From contig NC_051043.1 of assembly GCF_904848185.1 (NCBI RefSeq), positions 13,256,310-13,320,309 of the forward strand: a stretch of DNA of 64,000 bases. The letters run 5' to 3'. Numbering within the stretch: the stretch's first letter is position 1; every line of letters starts with the position of its first letter. A program made the position numbers and the translations under genes. Of the stretch, positions 12,230 to 22,470 are shown one piece after another. The stretch comes from Acanthopagrus latus. Lineage: Eukaryota > Chordata > Actinopteri > Spariformes > Sparidae. Below the pieces are notes generated by a model. That model was not told the origin of the DNA, made no database searches, and was given only the letters and a program-made list of their open reading frames with translations.

Positions 12230-13555
12230 TGTTAAGCTCGGGATTATTACCTCCCCACGTCAGACAACTGAGTAGGACCAGTCAACAGACCTTTGTGCTG
12301 AATGAGTCTGCAAGGCTGGAAAAAATGACCTGCGCTCTCATGCAAACAAAATGTGGAAAAGGGTTTCAAGTGATGTGAAGGTTGAAGCAAGCCAGGCTTT
12401 CACAGCTCTGTCAGCGAAGGACACAACTGAAAAGGAAAAACAGCCATTACTTAATGAGCCACTCAGAGAGTGCCCTCTCTATTTAGGTTCCATTATTATC
12501 ATTGTAAATCCTTCACAGCCCCTCGTCTGCTACTCATTCATACAGAGCTCCTGCGGCCAAGTACGCCATTATATATTAACCAAAATCACGGGGTTGGAAA
12601 ATACCTCAGCTGAATGACAACTATGAAGTTATCTCCAAATAATTTTCTTTTTCTCGAACTGCTCAAATGAAATGTCTTTTGTTAACATTGTTTAATAACA
12701 CACATTAATCAAGCAGTCGAGGAACCGGAGAGGGGTTATGAAAGGCAAAGCGGGGGGGACAAATCAGCAGTGGATAATTACCGGGGAACCTTCTAACAGT
12801 GCGGCTCCTAATCTATCGCTGGCTCAGAGACAGCATCTTAATCACAGCGTAATTACATCCTGTCATTCACCGCAATGAAAACACTGAGACAGGAAGATGG
12901 AAGACAGCTCGGGACGACAAGCAGGAAATGGATATATATGCCTACAACCAGCTACCCACGTGCTTTTATGCGCCACTTAATATGTGTCAGCTATGTTGTT
13001 CTGTCTGCACATTTCAGCAATTCCTCACCAGCCACGGTCCCCGAAAACAAAGAGGCTCTTATTTTTGAGGTTTTTATGTGCGGCTGCATTCAGACTGTGG
13101 AGTGATACCTCAGAATAGACAACTGACAGCTCTTCAAAAAGGACACTTCAGGGCCCAGCATGCATTTATCCCACTGCCATCCCAGAAAAAAAAAAAAAGA
13201 AGAAATCAGACCCGTGCTGCCGGCTGAAAGCCTCCGAAATTAATAAATTACAGATGCATCTCGTTTCTGCCTGGTGCTTTCTCAGGCTGGTTTATGAACT
13301 TCAATAGTCTGTGCCCACACCACTGACTTCCAAAACTGTCAATTACTAAAAGCTGGGATCAAATGCACATTCTTTTTTTTTTTTCTCCACACTTTTTCAA
13401 TTCACTTGCGGTGTCTCTGCTGAATTTTAACACCGCAGTGTTCTTGTACCGCTGCACATCCAGTCAAACCAGCACTAGCATCTAAAAAGTTCCAAGTGAC
13501 GCCCACCCACAGTGCCTTTACACATTAGCATATACACCATATATACTTAGAGATG
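12230..13555. other. Intronic stretch, mostly unique
   Basis: No exon seen. Contains the candidate element at 12690-12900 and a T-tract near 13372. Confidence 0.45.
12690..12900. promoter_or_regulatory. Candidate conserved non-coding element, intron 1
   Basis: Contains GGATAATTACCGG, CTAATCTATCGC and GCGTAATTACATCC in 150 bp without simple repeats, a clustering of TAATTA and TAATC homeodomain-type motifs. Inference from motif density only. Confidence 0.25.
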
Positions 13556-13822
13556 AGAACATTTATTAATAAATTACTCGAATCGACTGAAAAATAATCA
13601 TCAGAATGTTTAATTAAGTCATTTTTCAAGCAGAAATGTAAAAAGAAAAATCAATCAATAGTTCCAGCTAATATTAGCATTTGCTTGTTAGTCTTTTAAG
13701 GCAGCAGACTGAATATCTTGGGTCTTGAACTGTTGGTGGAACAAAACAAACCATTTAAAGATATTATCTTTGTCTCTGGGAACGCTGATGTGTCACTTTT
13801 TACTGACATTTTAAAAGACTAA
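13556..13822. mobile_element. Diverged hAT-like non-autonomous repeat, family B, copy 1
   Basis: Begins with AATAAATTACTCGAATCGAC, then TCAAGCAGAAATG, GACTGAATATCTTGGG, AACTGTTGGTGGAACAAAAC, CATTTAAAGATATTATCTTTG and ACATTTTAAAAGACTAAAACG, the ordered words of a very common fish repeat whose ends carry AATCGATTAATCG-type sequence. Probably a hAT-derived MITE; no coding capacity. Confidence 0.65.
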
Positions 13823-14040
13823 AACGTCTTTTTCTTCGGTTGCTTCTTATTGGGTCACGGAGATCCTCAATACTCGAGTACAAGTGTAGTTTAGTAGTCT
13901 CAGAGGAGGATGAGAACGTGATGGTCATGCTTCCAGATCCACATGAACACACTTCCTCAACACACTAGAACCTTCCTTTGGTGGATATATTTAGGTCACT
14001 GGTTGATGGCTCGGACAGATGCACAGTAGAGATTCAGTCC

Positions 14041-14069
14041 TGTGTTTGTGTGTGTGTGTGTGTGTGTGC
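14041..14069. repeat. (TG)n microsatellite
   Basis: About 13 TG units with one interruption. Confidence 0.9.
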
Positions 14070-14129
14070 GAGGGAGAGGGAAGGCTCGTGAATGTGACCA
14101 TGCATTTATCAGCCATGCTGTCGCCTACA

Positions 14130-14290
14130 GCATGTGACAGTTAGAGAGAGCTGGGGCCCGGGGACGTCCCACTGGCATTAAGAAAGCTCTCTCCGTGGGA
14201 TGCGTCAGCCAATGAGCAGCAGAGCCTCGGGGGGCTGCCTTGTTAATTAAAGCCGGAGTTGTTTGTCAGCGCCGGCATATGATGCACAGC
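14130..14290. promoter_or_regulatory. Candidate conserved non-coding element, intron 1
   Basis: CpG-retaining block with GGGACGTCCC, GCGTCAGCCAATGAGC (a CCAAT box), and TTGTTAATTAAAGCC. No repeat match. Enhancer or cryptic promoter is possible; no transcript evidence. Confidence 0.25.
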
Positions 14291-14844
14291 ACTATCACCG
14301 TCGGGGGAAAGACAAAACACGAAGCAAGATTGCTGCAACCCCTGCAACAAATCTGCTGCCTCACCATGGAGGCAAGACATCTTACTACAGCAACGCCCGC
14401 TGTGGTTTCAAGTGTCAGGATCAGTTTGCACCGTGTTACCCAACCTGCAATCATAGTCTACACTTGCAGGGCAGAATCATACACACCTCGCAATGCAAAG
14501 AAGGGGAAAAGATGGTATCTGTAAACCGACAGAGTGCACGTCTAACCTTTCAATCGCAGGAAAACCACAAACTTAAGCGCAAGCTCAGAGGCAGACAACA
14601 CGACTCTCGGGTGGCTCGGGCTGCATTTTATGTCCGAACCAGATGAGAGAGAGCGGTAACTGAGCCCGACCAGAACTCAACAGGTGTTTTTACATCAAAC
14701 CCACTTGAGCCTGACACAGTTCATGTAAACTGAAGCACTGAGTCTGTGTTGGTCCATCATGTAGGTTTTACCACGGCTATAGAGTACAGACCTGTACTGT
14801 GAAAATAAAAGGCATTGTCTTACGCACAAAGACATGAAATTCAA

Positions 14845-14846
14845 AG

Positions 14847-14909
<63 letters not shown>
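14845..14909. repeat. (CA)n microsatellite
   Basis: About 31 CA units with one CAAA interruption. Confidence 0.95.
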
Positions 14910-14910
<1 letters not shown>

Positions 14911-15026
14911 TCTGTATATCTATATCTATGTTCTTACACATACTTATACAGAACTGGAGTTACATCCAGGCAGTAACTACTTTTCCTAAATTCAGTCCCA
15001 CTAACAGAGTTACTAATCAAATATAA

Positions 15027-15119
15027 TTACTTGCGTTGCATAAGTACCTCTATTATCCGCCATCTACTGCTACCACAGAGAGGCTCTTCAGCCCGGGCTG
15101 TCTCGAGGAGAATGTCTGA
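15027..15119 (+). pseudogene. Relic of a hAT-type transposase carboxyl end
   Basis: Translation gives LYYPPSTATTERLFS, which fits the hAT dimerisation motif (YL..P..SA.SERLFS). The frame ends at TGA (15117), and one base shift later the next words read MSDKRFER, as expected for the VSDKR.RL that normally follows, so a frameshift is likely. Only about 40 codons of a transposase that normally exceeds 500 remain, with no terminal repeats visible. Transposase and ZBED-type domesticated genes share this motif; its isolation and frame break point to a dead fragment. Confidence 0.5.
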
Positions 15120-15829
15120 CAAAAGATTTGAGAGAGGTATAACCACTGCTTTAGCGATAAAACACGCCAAGGAAGCCGGATTCATCCACTATAAAACCAC
15201 GGCCTGGTGAGTGAGAGTCTGGTTGAGTGTGTTTGGGCCATTTAATACATTTCATGTGCATTTATGTAAGTCTTTTCCTCAGTCTTTCAATGTCATTTTT
15301 GAGGCAAATAATACTTGCACCTGAGTGATGTTAGGGGAGTCCAATCTCTTCCATACTGTCTTATTTTGAGGCAGTAATAGTCTACATGGTGCTGCTTTGA
15401 TTCTCTGAGGCTTTTTTTTTAACCAACTTTTCTGTTGGCTTTGTGGTATGATATCATAAGCAGACAAGAGCCTAAAAAAGAGCTTGTGTTTTCTCCTCCT
15501 TATCATTGTAAGGATTTGGGTCAGTATGTGGCATCTATAAGACAGAATGGGGCATTGTAACCTCTCAATACAAAAGTAATGTAGCTCCTGGGAGTAAATA
15601 AGTAAAGCAATGCATTCATTTCTTTTTAAATTATCAGGTAATGTGCAATAAGATGTGGTTCTATGACCCAACAGCCCCAAGAAGGCTGCCAATGTGCTTA
15701 TTAATTGTCTTTGGCAAACAGTGTTCTGACTTGAAGTGTCGTCACTTGACGGAGGACTGCTCCTGAGTGTCAGCTGCACTAATGACTGCTAATAAGGCAC
15801 ACATGGTGCTATCTGAGTGCTAACAATGA
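15120..15829. other. Intronic stretch, nothing recognised
   Basis: A minus-strand frame of 166 codons (15279-15779) is open, but it has no domain, no biased codon use that I can see, and a low-complexity lysine stretch from an A/T tract. I treat it as chance. Confidence 0.45.
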
Positions 15830-16439
15830 GATGCCCGATAATGAATGCGGTCGAACCTGCACTGCAGAGGTGCAACAGTGAAGAGTGATTTCAGGGGATA
15901 TTAAAAAAAAAATAGAATTGTTTCGAACAAGTGATCGGTTTGAGGCTGTCGTCGGCCCCCGTGATGAAATCGGAGGACACATACTTGTAACTGGAATCTT
16001 GCTGGCTAGGATCCACGCACCAGCTGGGGAAATATGGGTGGAGAAAGTGAAGCAGCAACTCGCAGCTTCCTTAACAACTACTGTTAAGCTCCCCTGGGGC
16101 ACGGGACTTACAGTCATTTCCCCACATTGCTTTGGTGGAGCGCGCTCAGCGGCCAACAGCAGAGGATGATTAGCGTACGTGTGCAGAGCGGGGTCATGAA
16201 GAAAAAAGAGCGGGCATGTTTGGCAAAAACTTCACTGGATTAACAGAGATATGAAACCCATTTCAGTCCGAACGCCTGGCCTTTTCTCGGCTTCCTGCCC
16301 CCGACACTGTTGTAATATCACTAAATCAACTAAACCTAAATCCCCATTAGATGTGAATTTAGAAACTCACGCTGCGGAACGAAAAACCCAAACAAATCTG
16401 TAAATTCATGTTAAAGCAGATGAACAGAAGGATTGTGGA

Positions 16440-16670
16440 TTAACAGGGGGGGAGAGATTTGCCACTCCGACGTCACTCACAGAGCAAATGGAGCAAATCA
16501 AACATCTTATTAATGCTGTGACAGATGGATAATTGTGTCATTTTATTATCTGCTCACTTGTTCGATACCCACAGGGAGACTTCTGCGGGGTTTAAGCCGC
16601 AGCGGGTAATTGTTTTACAGCGCTGTTGCCAGGTGAAAGCCTTCCATCCACAGGAGGTCGGCTTTTAAGT
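16440..16670. promoter_or_regulatory. Candidate conserved non-coding element, intron 1
   Basis: Contains CCGACGTCACTCAC (a CRE-like TGACGT), GTGACAGATGGATAATTG (MEIS/PBX-like TGACAG beside TAAT-type motifs) and GGGTAATTGTTTTACAGCGC. Simple repeats are absent. Motif reading only. Confidence 0.3.
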
Positions 16671-17389
16671 ATTTGAGAAGTATTAAGCGTTCTAGTATTT
16701 ACACAGATTTTTCAAGTGTTGGTATCCAGGGAGCAGCACAGGAGTACTGACTGATCTAAATTTTGATTCCTGGAAAGACATAAGAAAGCCCACAAAACTG
16801 GACACACTAGGTTTTCTTTTTGTCCTTACAAAAGCGCACAGTAGCAGATTGACTGTGCTTACCCTCCCTGCATCACCACTGAATCATCCCCAAACATTTT
16901 TCTCTAATCACAATAAGGTGCCTGTGACACAACAGCATGGCTGTGTTTGTACAGTCAATTTGCACAGGTAAGTAAGCGGCTTTCCTATGAGAAATCGGGC
17001 GGGGGGGGGGGATTCAAAGCAAATAAACACGGTGTAATCAAACGCGGCCGTGGCTACAAATTGCTTTTGGCTGTGGCGAAGGAGGTTACGGGAGCGGGCG
17101 AGACCACCGTACAGCCTAAGCCTTCATCAGGAGAGCTTGATCCTATCAGCGCTGGAGCTGGAATACCAACAACGCTGACCGACCGGCTGCTGTTTAGAGT
17201 CAAAGTGCTGTGGGAGAAAAAAAAAACAAAAAAAAACATAACCTAGGGCTGTTACGAACAGACAGTGGCAGCTGTGCACAAGTTACTAAAATAGGACAAT
17301 CCAAATGACGGTGACGGCAACCCAAAAGGTGACGGGGATTTCATGAAACATGCTCATCCTGAAGTGCTTTGGAGAGCAGCACGGGGCTT
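16671..17389. other. Intronic stretch, nothing recognised
   Basis: Unique sequence with a G-run at 17000-17009 and A-tracts near 17220-17236; no exon. Confidence 0.45.
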
Positions 17390-18060
17390 AGATAGAGATT
17401 AAAGGAAACAATATAGAGTAAATATTGGCCTGTCGGCCATGTGGGCTCACTGAACCCGTGGAGGATGGGATATGGATGCTGGCAGAATGCTAATGAGACA
17501 GTAAGGCCCAACGTAAACAGCACCATGCGGGCCGTCAGTCGCGCGGAAGAGGTCAGGGGGACCACACACACCCTCGGCCGAGGCTTACCAGAGCATGATG
17601 CAATAGGTCAGAGCTATTCCCCAGCCAAACGCTGCTGTGTCCTCCTCATAATTGATGAGCAATTAGCACAGGTAGCGTAGGTCATGAGCTCCACTCGAGC
17701 GTACAGTAAGTAGGTGAAAGCATGAGTCACGACCGACAGCGAGATGGTCCCAGTGGGCAGGTACGTATTTCACCCACAGTAGGTTATTAACTGAAAACAC
17801 ATTTTCATTTCTGTCATAGTATATAAAGCACACGCAAAGTCAACCTGTTTCTTTAATTCCGGAAAATCAAGCACAAAATAAAATCTGTGCACATCCCCTC
17901 GCGTAATTGTACCACATTCACCAACATTATTTAATAAGCGCAGTCCATTTGCATGCAAATCAGCCCAATTACCAACAAGTAGCTGCCATGTGAGTATCAT
18001 TTCACATGGCGCTGCATCGTGCCTCATTTGCTTTGCCTTGAAACTTAAGCTCCGACGGGG
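17390..18060. promoter_or_regulatory. Candidate regulatory block with palindromic octamer site
   Basis: A repeat-free 670-bp stretch. At 17947-17960 it holds ATTTGCATGCAAAT, a perfect 14-bp palindrome made of two overlapping octamer (ATGCAAAT) sites. CCCAATTACC follows within 10 bp, and GCGTAATTGTACC lies 45 bp before. POU-factor dimer binding is the obvious reading. Conservation would be needed to call an enhancer. Confidence 0.4.
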
Positions 18061-18639
18061 CGCACGTTGTTTTTTCCCTGTGATTGTTCAACATGTATTT
18101 AGCTCTCGAGGAGGACCAACTATTATTGCTTCTGAATGTGTAAAAACAGAAATGTGATGATTACTTAACTTCCCGCTCAAGCACAAAGGGGGAGCGTTTC
18201 TTATTAGGATAAAGGAGCAGAGGAGAAAACGCTTTTGGAGGAGCGACAAAAAAACAGGATGCTAGCGGAGACAAATAAGCAACTTGTGAACTAATATTAC
18301 CTCCAGCGGCAGCAAAACAGGCGCGCGCGTGAGATTATTATTCGTAGAAGTCGATAGGGGCAGGGCGCTGCGTTGACAGCCGAGGAGACACCGGCATGCT
18401 GGGAGAAGATGCCAGCAAGAAGCACTTTGCCACTGCGACACCCTCAAAGTCTTTCACAGTCAGCAGCTGTCAGAAATGGCAGCCTCGCAGCACAAAGGGC
18501 ATAAACAGTCACACAGAAGACATCACAGCGTGCCACACTCATACAAATCAACAGCAACGGGGCACAGGCACACATTTTCCGCACACTTGATAAAATGTTA
18601 CAAGTTCATCTTCGGGAAGCACTGTCGTAGAACTAAACA

Positions 18640-18706
18640 GAAGAGTTTAACCTAGGACCTCCTCCCGCATGGCAGACAGGCGACTCAGGTCCAACCGCTA
18701 CACGTC
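18640..18706 (-). mobile_element. tRNA-like head of a SINE (degenerate)
   Basis: On the minus strand, GTAGCGGTTGGA resembles a polymerase III A-box and AGGTTAAACTC about 40 bases later resembles a B-box, a normal tRNA spacing. No full cloverleaf can be drawn with confidence. Confidence 0.4.
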
Positions 18707-19265
18707 TCAGGCAAGTCCAGAGTCACTTTCTATTGGGAAAGGCAAGTCAAGGCAAGTCGGGTCCTGGGACAGAGCTCCAGGCCGTGACTGTTTGGGTCGC
18801 TTGTCAGGTGCCACTTAACATTTTCTTTGTGCCAGATGTGGTCAAGCTAAAAGTTCTCTCAATGGAATTTATAGTTGTGTGTGCTGTGATCTACATAATG
18901 AAAAACGTTCATCTGCACCCCTACACCATCGTTTGTACATTCTGCCAAGAAATGTTGTTGGTGTTTTGTTTTTTTTTGCTTAATAAGAATGAGCAAACAA
19001 AAAACTTTATGAATCTTTCTTAAATTCTTCTCAATCGAAAAGAACAGCCCCTCCCTCCCACTTTTAAAGAGTGAAATACTGACGGCCAAACTAAACCGAA
19101 AACACAAAATGAGCGCCGACAAGTCATTCAGTTTATCATGTCTCCAGTGAAGTCACAAGTCTTTAAACTTCCAAGACCACGTCACGTCCCGAGTCATTTA
19201 TTTTCTGTTGAGTCAAGGTGCAAGCCTTTCAGAACAGAGTCCTGAGTTCACGTCCCTGCTCTACA
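18705..19265. mobile_element. AAGTC-rich fish repeat, degenerate
   Basis: GGCAAGTCAAGGCAAGTCGGGTCCTGGG (18742 on) and, at 19140-19265, AGTCACAAGTCTTTAAACTTCC, CACGTCCCGAGTC and AGTCCTGAGTTCACGTCCC repeat the AAGTC/GAGTC words of a widespread fish element. The middle (18780-19130) is less clear and may be an insertion or unique sequence. Confidence 0.5.
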
Positions 19266-20750
19266 GTCTTACCATAGAAGTTTATGAGGTGTAACGGTTT
19301 AAATCCGTAGAAACGTCATAGTTTCTCCGGCTGTGTGCGCCGTCTGTTATGCATCTTTTACAATCAATTACAATATAACAATAGTTCTCCATGGTGAGGG
19401 GTTCACGCAGTCGTACTTCACGCTGGCACCCTTGCGCTCTTGGTCCTACCATCTGCTTCCACACCCACTCCAAGCACCACGTAGAGCCTAGCTAAACGGA
19501 ACGGCACTGTACCCACTGATGACACAGCCAGGTTAAAGCTGTCAGCAGATGGGACGTGGTGAATAGATGATCGGCTCCAAATGTTTCGAGGTTGAACAAC
19601 TGGTTTGCAATTCACGCACTCGCCGCACCAATCTACATTCTGACCATAATACTGACTAAGCACTGTGTAGGAGGCAAGAGTCAATCAGGGCTGATTAATA
19701 CCGCTGCTAAGCCTACATGGGAGGTTGTCGTTGGAATGAGGTGGCCCGTGGTTATGATCCATGGGCTTTCAAATGAGGTCATCATCTTAAAATATACAGA
19801 CCTCGCCAGGCACGTAACATGTTAGCTATGTTTATTAAAGCTGGTGATTTATATTTCAGCTACAGCAGTGGGACCATTCCCAGAATGAGCCGTGGAAAGA
19901 AAAAAAAACAAAACAGGGCCGCCTGCCTTGTCAGTCAGCCTGACGTCCCCCAGGGAGCCATGTTTTATTTGTCATTTGGAACGTAATGAGATAAAGGAGA
20001 TAAGAGGATGTCATGAGAGAACCTCCTTTTTTCTTTTTTCTTTTTTTCCTGAAATCATTCCACTGACATCAGACACACCACGCCGGGTAATGACAGGACA
20101 GGAGTTATCAGCACATGTTGTATCAGCCTGTGACAGATGAACGGTGCAATAGGCAGTTTATCAAAGAGCAAGATGTCAAGAGTGCACCGGCGACTCGGAA
20201 TACAAAACAATCTGAGCCGGAGACACGGGCGACACAGCGGCAGTGGCACCTGTTTATTTTTGCCTCAGCACCACCATGTAATGCCAATGATTAACGTCTC
20301 ACTCACAGAGCCCAGAACTTGGGGGATCCTGCGAAAACCTGCAGTGGTTGTCAGACACCTGAGGGATCCAGCTCCATGAACCAGGCACCAGAACCCCTTG
20401 TGCCGGTCATCACTCAGTATTGAACTCTACAGCTGTCAACGAGGGACTGATCAGGGGACACCTTGAGGAGGGAGGGGGGCCCCTGAACATCTGAGCATCT
20501 CTGATCCACACTCTCAGATGATTACAAGACTCATCTTCATCCGCTGTCTAATTGGCATCATCTCAAGTAAATTGGAGACAAATTAGACAAGTCCTCGCTT
20601 CGCTGGTGAGTGGGTGAGTCCTGTTGGGGTGGGTGGATGTATCAGGGACCCCCAATCTGAGAGCCACTCCAAGATGAGGAATGCAGCACACACACACACA
20701 TATATACACACACACAAACACAAACAGGTAATGACCCAGCTCCTCCTTAC
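19266..20750. promoter_or_regulatory. Donor-proximal intron 1, unique and motif-rich
   Basis: Almost free of repeats. 19660-19870 contains GGGCTGATTAATACCGC, GAGGTCATCATC and TTTATTAAAGCTGGTGATTTATATTTCAG. 20050-20300 retains CpG (CACCGGCGACTCGG). A regulatory role is plausible this close to the first exon, but nothing proves it. 20686-20726 is a CA/TATACA low-complexity run. Confidence 0.3.
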
Positions 20751-21053
20751 CTCCAGACGGTCCAGGCTGATGAAACTGGTGATAGCAAATCCATCAATGA
20801 TATCCTCCTCCTGCGAGCTGGACTCGCGTCTCTTCCGCCGGGGGGGACGCGGGGCTCTGGCGGCGGCTGCGGGGTGCGGCGCCTTTTTACCGGGCAGAGA
20901 GGCGGCTTCCCTCCCCGGACTGTGTCCCTCCCTGTCGGAGCACGAGGAGTTGGGGTCGGGGCTGCGGGCGTCTCTGCTTCCTGCCTCCCGCAACCTCCGC
21001 ACCCTATCCCGCTTGGACCGGCATCTCCGACCCTGCTTCAATTTCCCATCCAT
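20751..21053 (-). CDS. fbrsl1: First coding exon of an AUTS2-family gene, most likely fbrsl1 (fibrosin-like 1)
   Basis: The exon encodes 101 residues and is partial, since the protein continues in exons left of the window. Residues 8-24 are strongly basic. Residues 69-77 form a PRPPRRKRR cluster, probably nuclear localisation, followed by RESSSQEEDIIDGFAITSF, the family's amino-terminal signature. As I remember the family, AUTS2 reads RESTSAEED here and FBRSL1 reads RESSSQEE, so fbrsl1 is favoured over auts2; the MDGK start is compatible with either. The start is well supported: an in-frame TGA lies at 21072-21074 with no ATG between, and the start context has G at -3 and G at +4. The exon ends in phase 0 after LDRLE at a CTGGAG|GTAAGG donor (GT at 20750-20749), matching where exon 1 of AUTS2 ends. 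AUTS2-family proteins are nuclear and associate with non-canonical PRC1 complexes, acting in transcription during neural development. Family membership is near certain; the paralogue is less so. Confidence 0.85.
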
Positions 21054-21310
21054 GTCGGAAGCTTTGCAGTGTCAGAGTAAAAAAAAAATAAAAACAAAAA
21101 GAAAAATTAAAAAAAGAAAAAAAAAGGAATATAAATATAACTCCACACAGTCGGCGCTCTTCGCCTGAACGCTCGCTGCACCGCGTTAACAACAAATAAC
21201 ACACACATACACACACACACACACACGCATACACACTCACACACACACACTGGACCGAGGATTGTCGGGCTGCGCTATAACGCGAGAGATAGCGCCGCGT
21301 GTGCGCGCGC

Positions 21311-21354
<44 letters not shown>

Positions 21355-21381
21355 AACAACGCAAATAAAGCCGTCTAACAC
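21004..21381 (-). other. Potential upstream open reading frame overlapping the fbrsl1 start
   Basis: An ATG at 21381-21379 (minus strand) opens a 125-codon frame that runs through the CA/TG tracts as Thr-His and Cys-Val repeats and stops at 21004-21006, 50 bases inside the fbrsl1 coding exon and out of frame with it. If transcription begins right of 21381 and the region is unspliced, this frame would reduce translation from the main start. It is not proposed as a conserved protein. Whether it is in the transcript at all is unknown. Confidence 0.3.
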
Positions 21382-22450
21382 TCAATGACCTTGAGTACGA
21401 ACCTCCCCAATCTCCATTACGATAAGCAAATGTTCAAGTATCCCACTCAGGCGGCAGAGAGAGCGAGAGAGAGGGAGAGGGAGAGAGGGGGAAGATCCGC
21501 GGATCCGCACGTTTTTTTTTTTTTTTTTTTTTTTGGAAATATTTGTCACGAATCTGCACTGTGTCGACGCGGTGTCCGTCAAAGCAGGTGCAAAACGGGA
21601 CGAACAGTTAAGAGATCCACGCGTTGCTGCCGCTTTGTAACTTTTGTTGCATCAGAATAATAACACGCAACGCTACAGCCGAACCTCGCTGCATGCCGCA
21701 GACGGCGCAGAGGAATCATGTCGCTGCCCGTTGTTGTTTTCCACCAGCCCGATCCATGATCCGAGCCTGTCAAATCCACACACATAGATTTATAAATGTG
21801 TGTATTAAAAAAAAACGAAGGCTCGGGATACTACCCGTCCAAAACAAACAAAACCAAAAAAAAATAATAATAATAATAAAAAATAAAATAAACAAGTACG
21901 TATACGCTACCGATTGAAGCAAATGATCCCGTCCGCGTTGAGTTTTTTTTTTTTTTTTAAGCCATATTCCTCTCTGCGTTGCTTCAGGGGGCAAAAAGAA
22001 AAGAGAAAAGAGAAAGGATCCCAAGTCCGAGAGCTACTTATGCGCAATATTTCCTAAATGATCCGAAGCGTCCGAACGAGACAACCATCCAGTGCGTAAT
22101 CAAACTCCATGAGGCGATGAAGCGGTCCATTCCAGTTCAGATAATGTTGAGTTTCCTATAAAAAAAATAAATAAATAAAAAAATCCACTCCGGTCCCGTT
22201 TCCCCCCCCCTGTTCTTTCGGCTGCTGCTCAGTTGCTCAGCGGCTCGTGGTATTTTCCCTCTATTCGCATAAGAAGGCTTTGATAAGTGTCCTTAAAGCG
22301 ACAGGAGTGATTAAAATGCCCCCCCGCCGCCGCCGCCCCCTTTCCTCTCATTCCCTTCATCCGAAAATTAAGAGACACAGTCAAGCTTCAGAGAAACCCC
22401 ACAGAAAACTGACGTATTTCCGCCACCTCTGGCTCGCAATTTAGCATAGG
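21054..22450 (-). promoter_or_regulatory. fbrsl1: 5' untranslated region and CpG-rich promoter flank of fbrsl1-like gene
   Basis: CpG density is high through the exon (20820-21010) and recurs at about 21150-21310, 21540-21740, 22030-22110 and 22200-22345 (a CCGCCGCCGCC run). This is the usual look of a broad, TATA-less vertebrate promoter. The transcription start cannot be placed from sequence alone; it lies somewhere right of 21053. The flank also holds A-rich and T-rich tracts (21080-21125, 21513-21534), a (GA)n stretch (21455-21490) and the CA/TG structure described separately. Confidence 0.6.
21199..21350. repeat. (CA)n - GC-rich core - (TG)n inverted microsatellite pair
   Basis: A (CA)n-type tract at 21199-21250 and a (TG)n tract at 21311-21350 face each other across a 60-bp GC-rich core, so a single strand could fold into a long hairpin. 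Inside the core, GCGCTA (21272-21277) and TAGCGC (21290-21295) form a smaller perfect inverted repeat. From 21296 to 21350 the sequence strictly alternates pyrimidine and purine (CGCGTGTGCGCGCGCGTA then TG repeats), the classic Z-DNA-forming pattern. It lies 145-300 bp upstream of the fbrsl1 start codon, either in the 5' untranslated region or the core promoter. Confidence 0.8.
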
Positions 22451-22470
22451 AAGCAGGCTGGTGTAAATAA

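Larger units (their letters stand above)
1..20750 (-). other. fbrsl1: First intron of the fbrsl1-like gene (5' part, continues past the left edge)
   Basis: The GT donor at 20750-20749 opens this intron on the minus strand. I searched by eye for the expected second exon, which in this family begins close to KD(M/V)ALKP.ER, and did not find it, so the intron is at least 20.7 kb. Very long first introns rich in non-coding elements are characteristic of AUTS2-family genes. Contents seen here are simple repeats, several transposon relics and stretches of unique, motif-rich sequence, listed separately. Confidence 0.75.

Noticed and set aside
11925..12378. Open frames of IYIYIY peptides on both strands
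   Set aside because: They are translations of the (TA)n tract.
14263..14646. 127-codon plus-strand frame beside a CpG-retaining block
   Set aside because: Two overlapping frames are open at once and neither resembles a protein; the block is better read as possible regulatory DNA.
15279..15779. 166-codon minus-strand frame
   Set aside because: No domain or splice context; partly lysine-rich from a T-tract; compatible with chance.
1..20750. Second exon of fbrsl1 within the left part of the window
   Set aside because: No minus-strand frame with the expected KD.ALKP.ER-type start next to an AG acceptor was found.
20614..21168. 184-codon plus-strand frame across the fbrsl1 exon
   Set aside because: Shadow of the minus-strand coding exon in GC-rich sequence, extended by low-complexity flanks; no domain.
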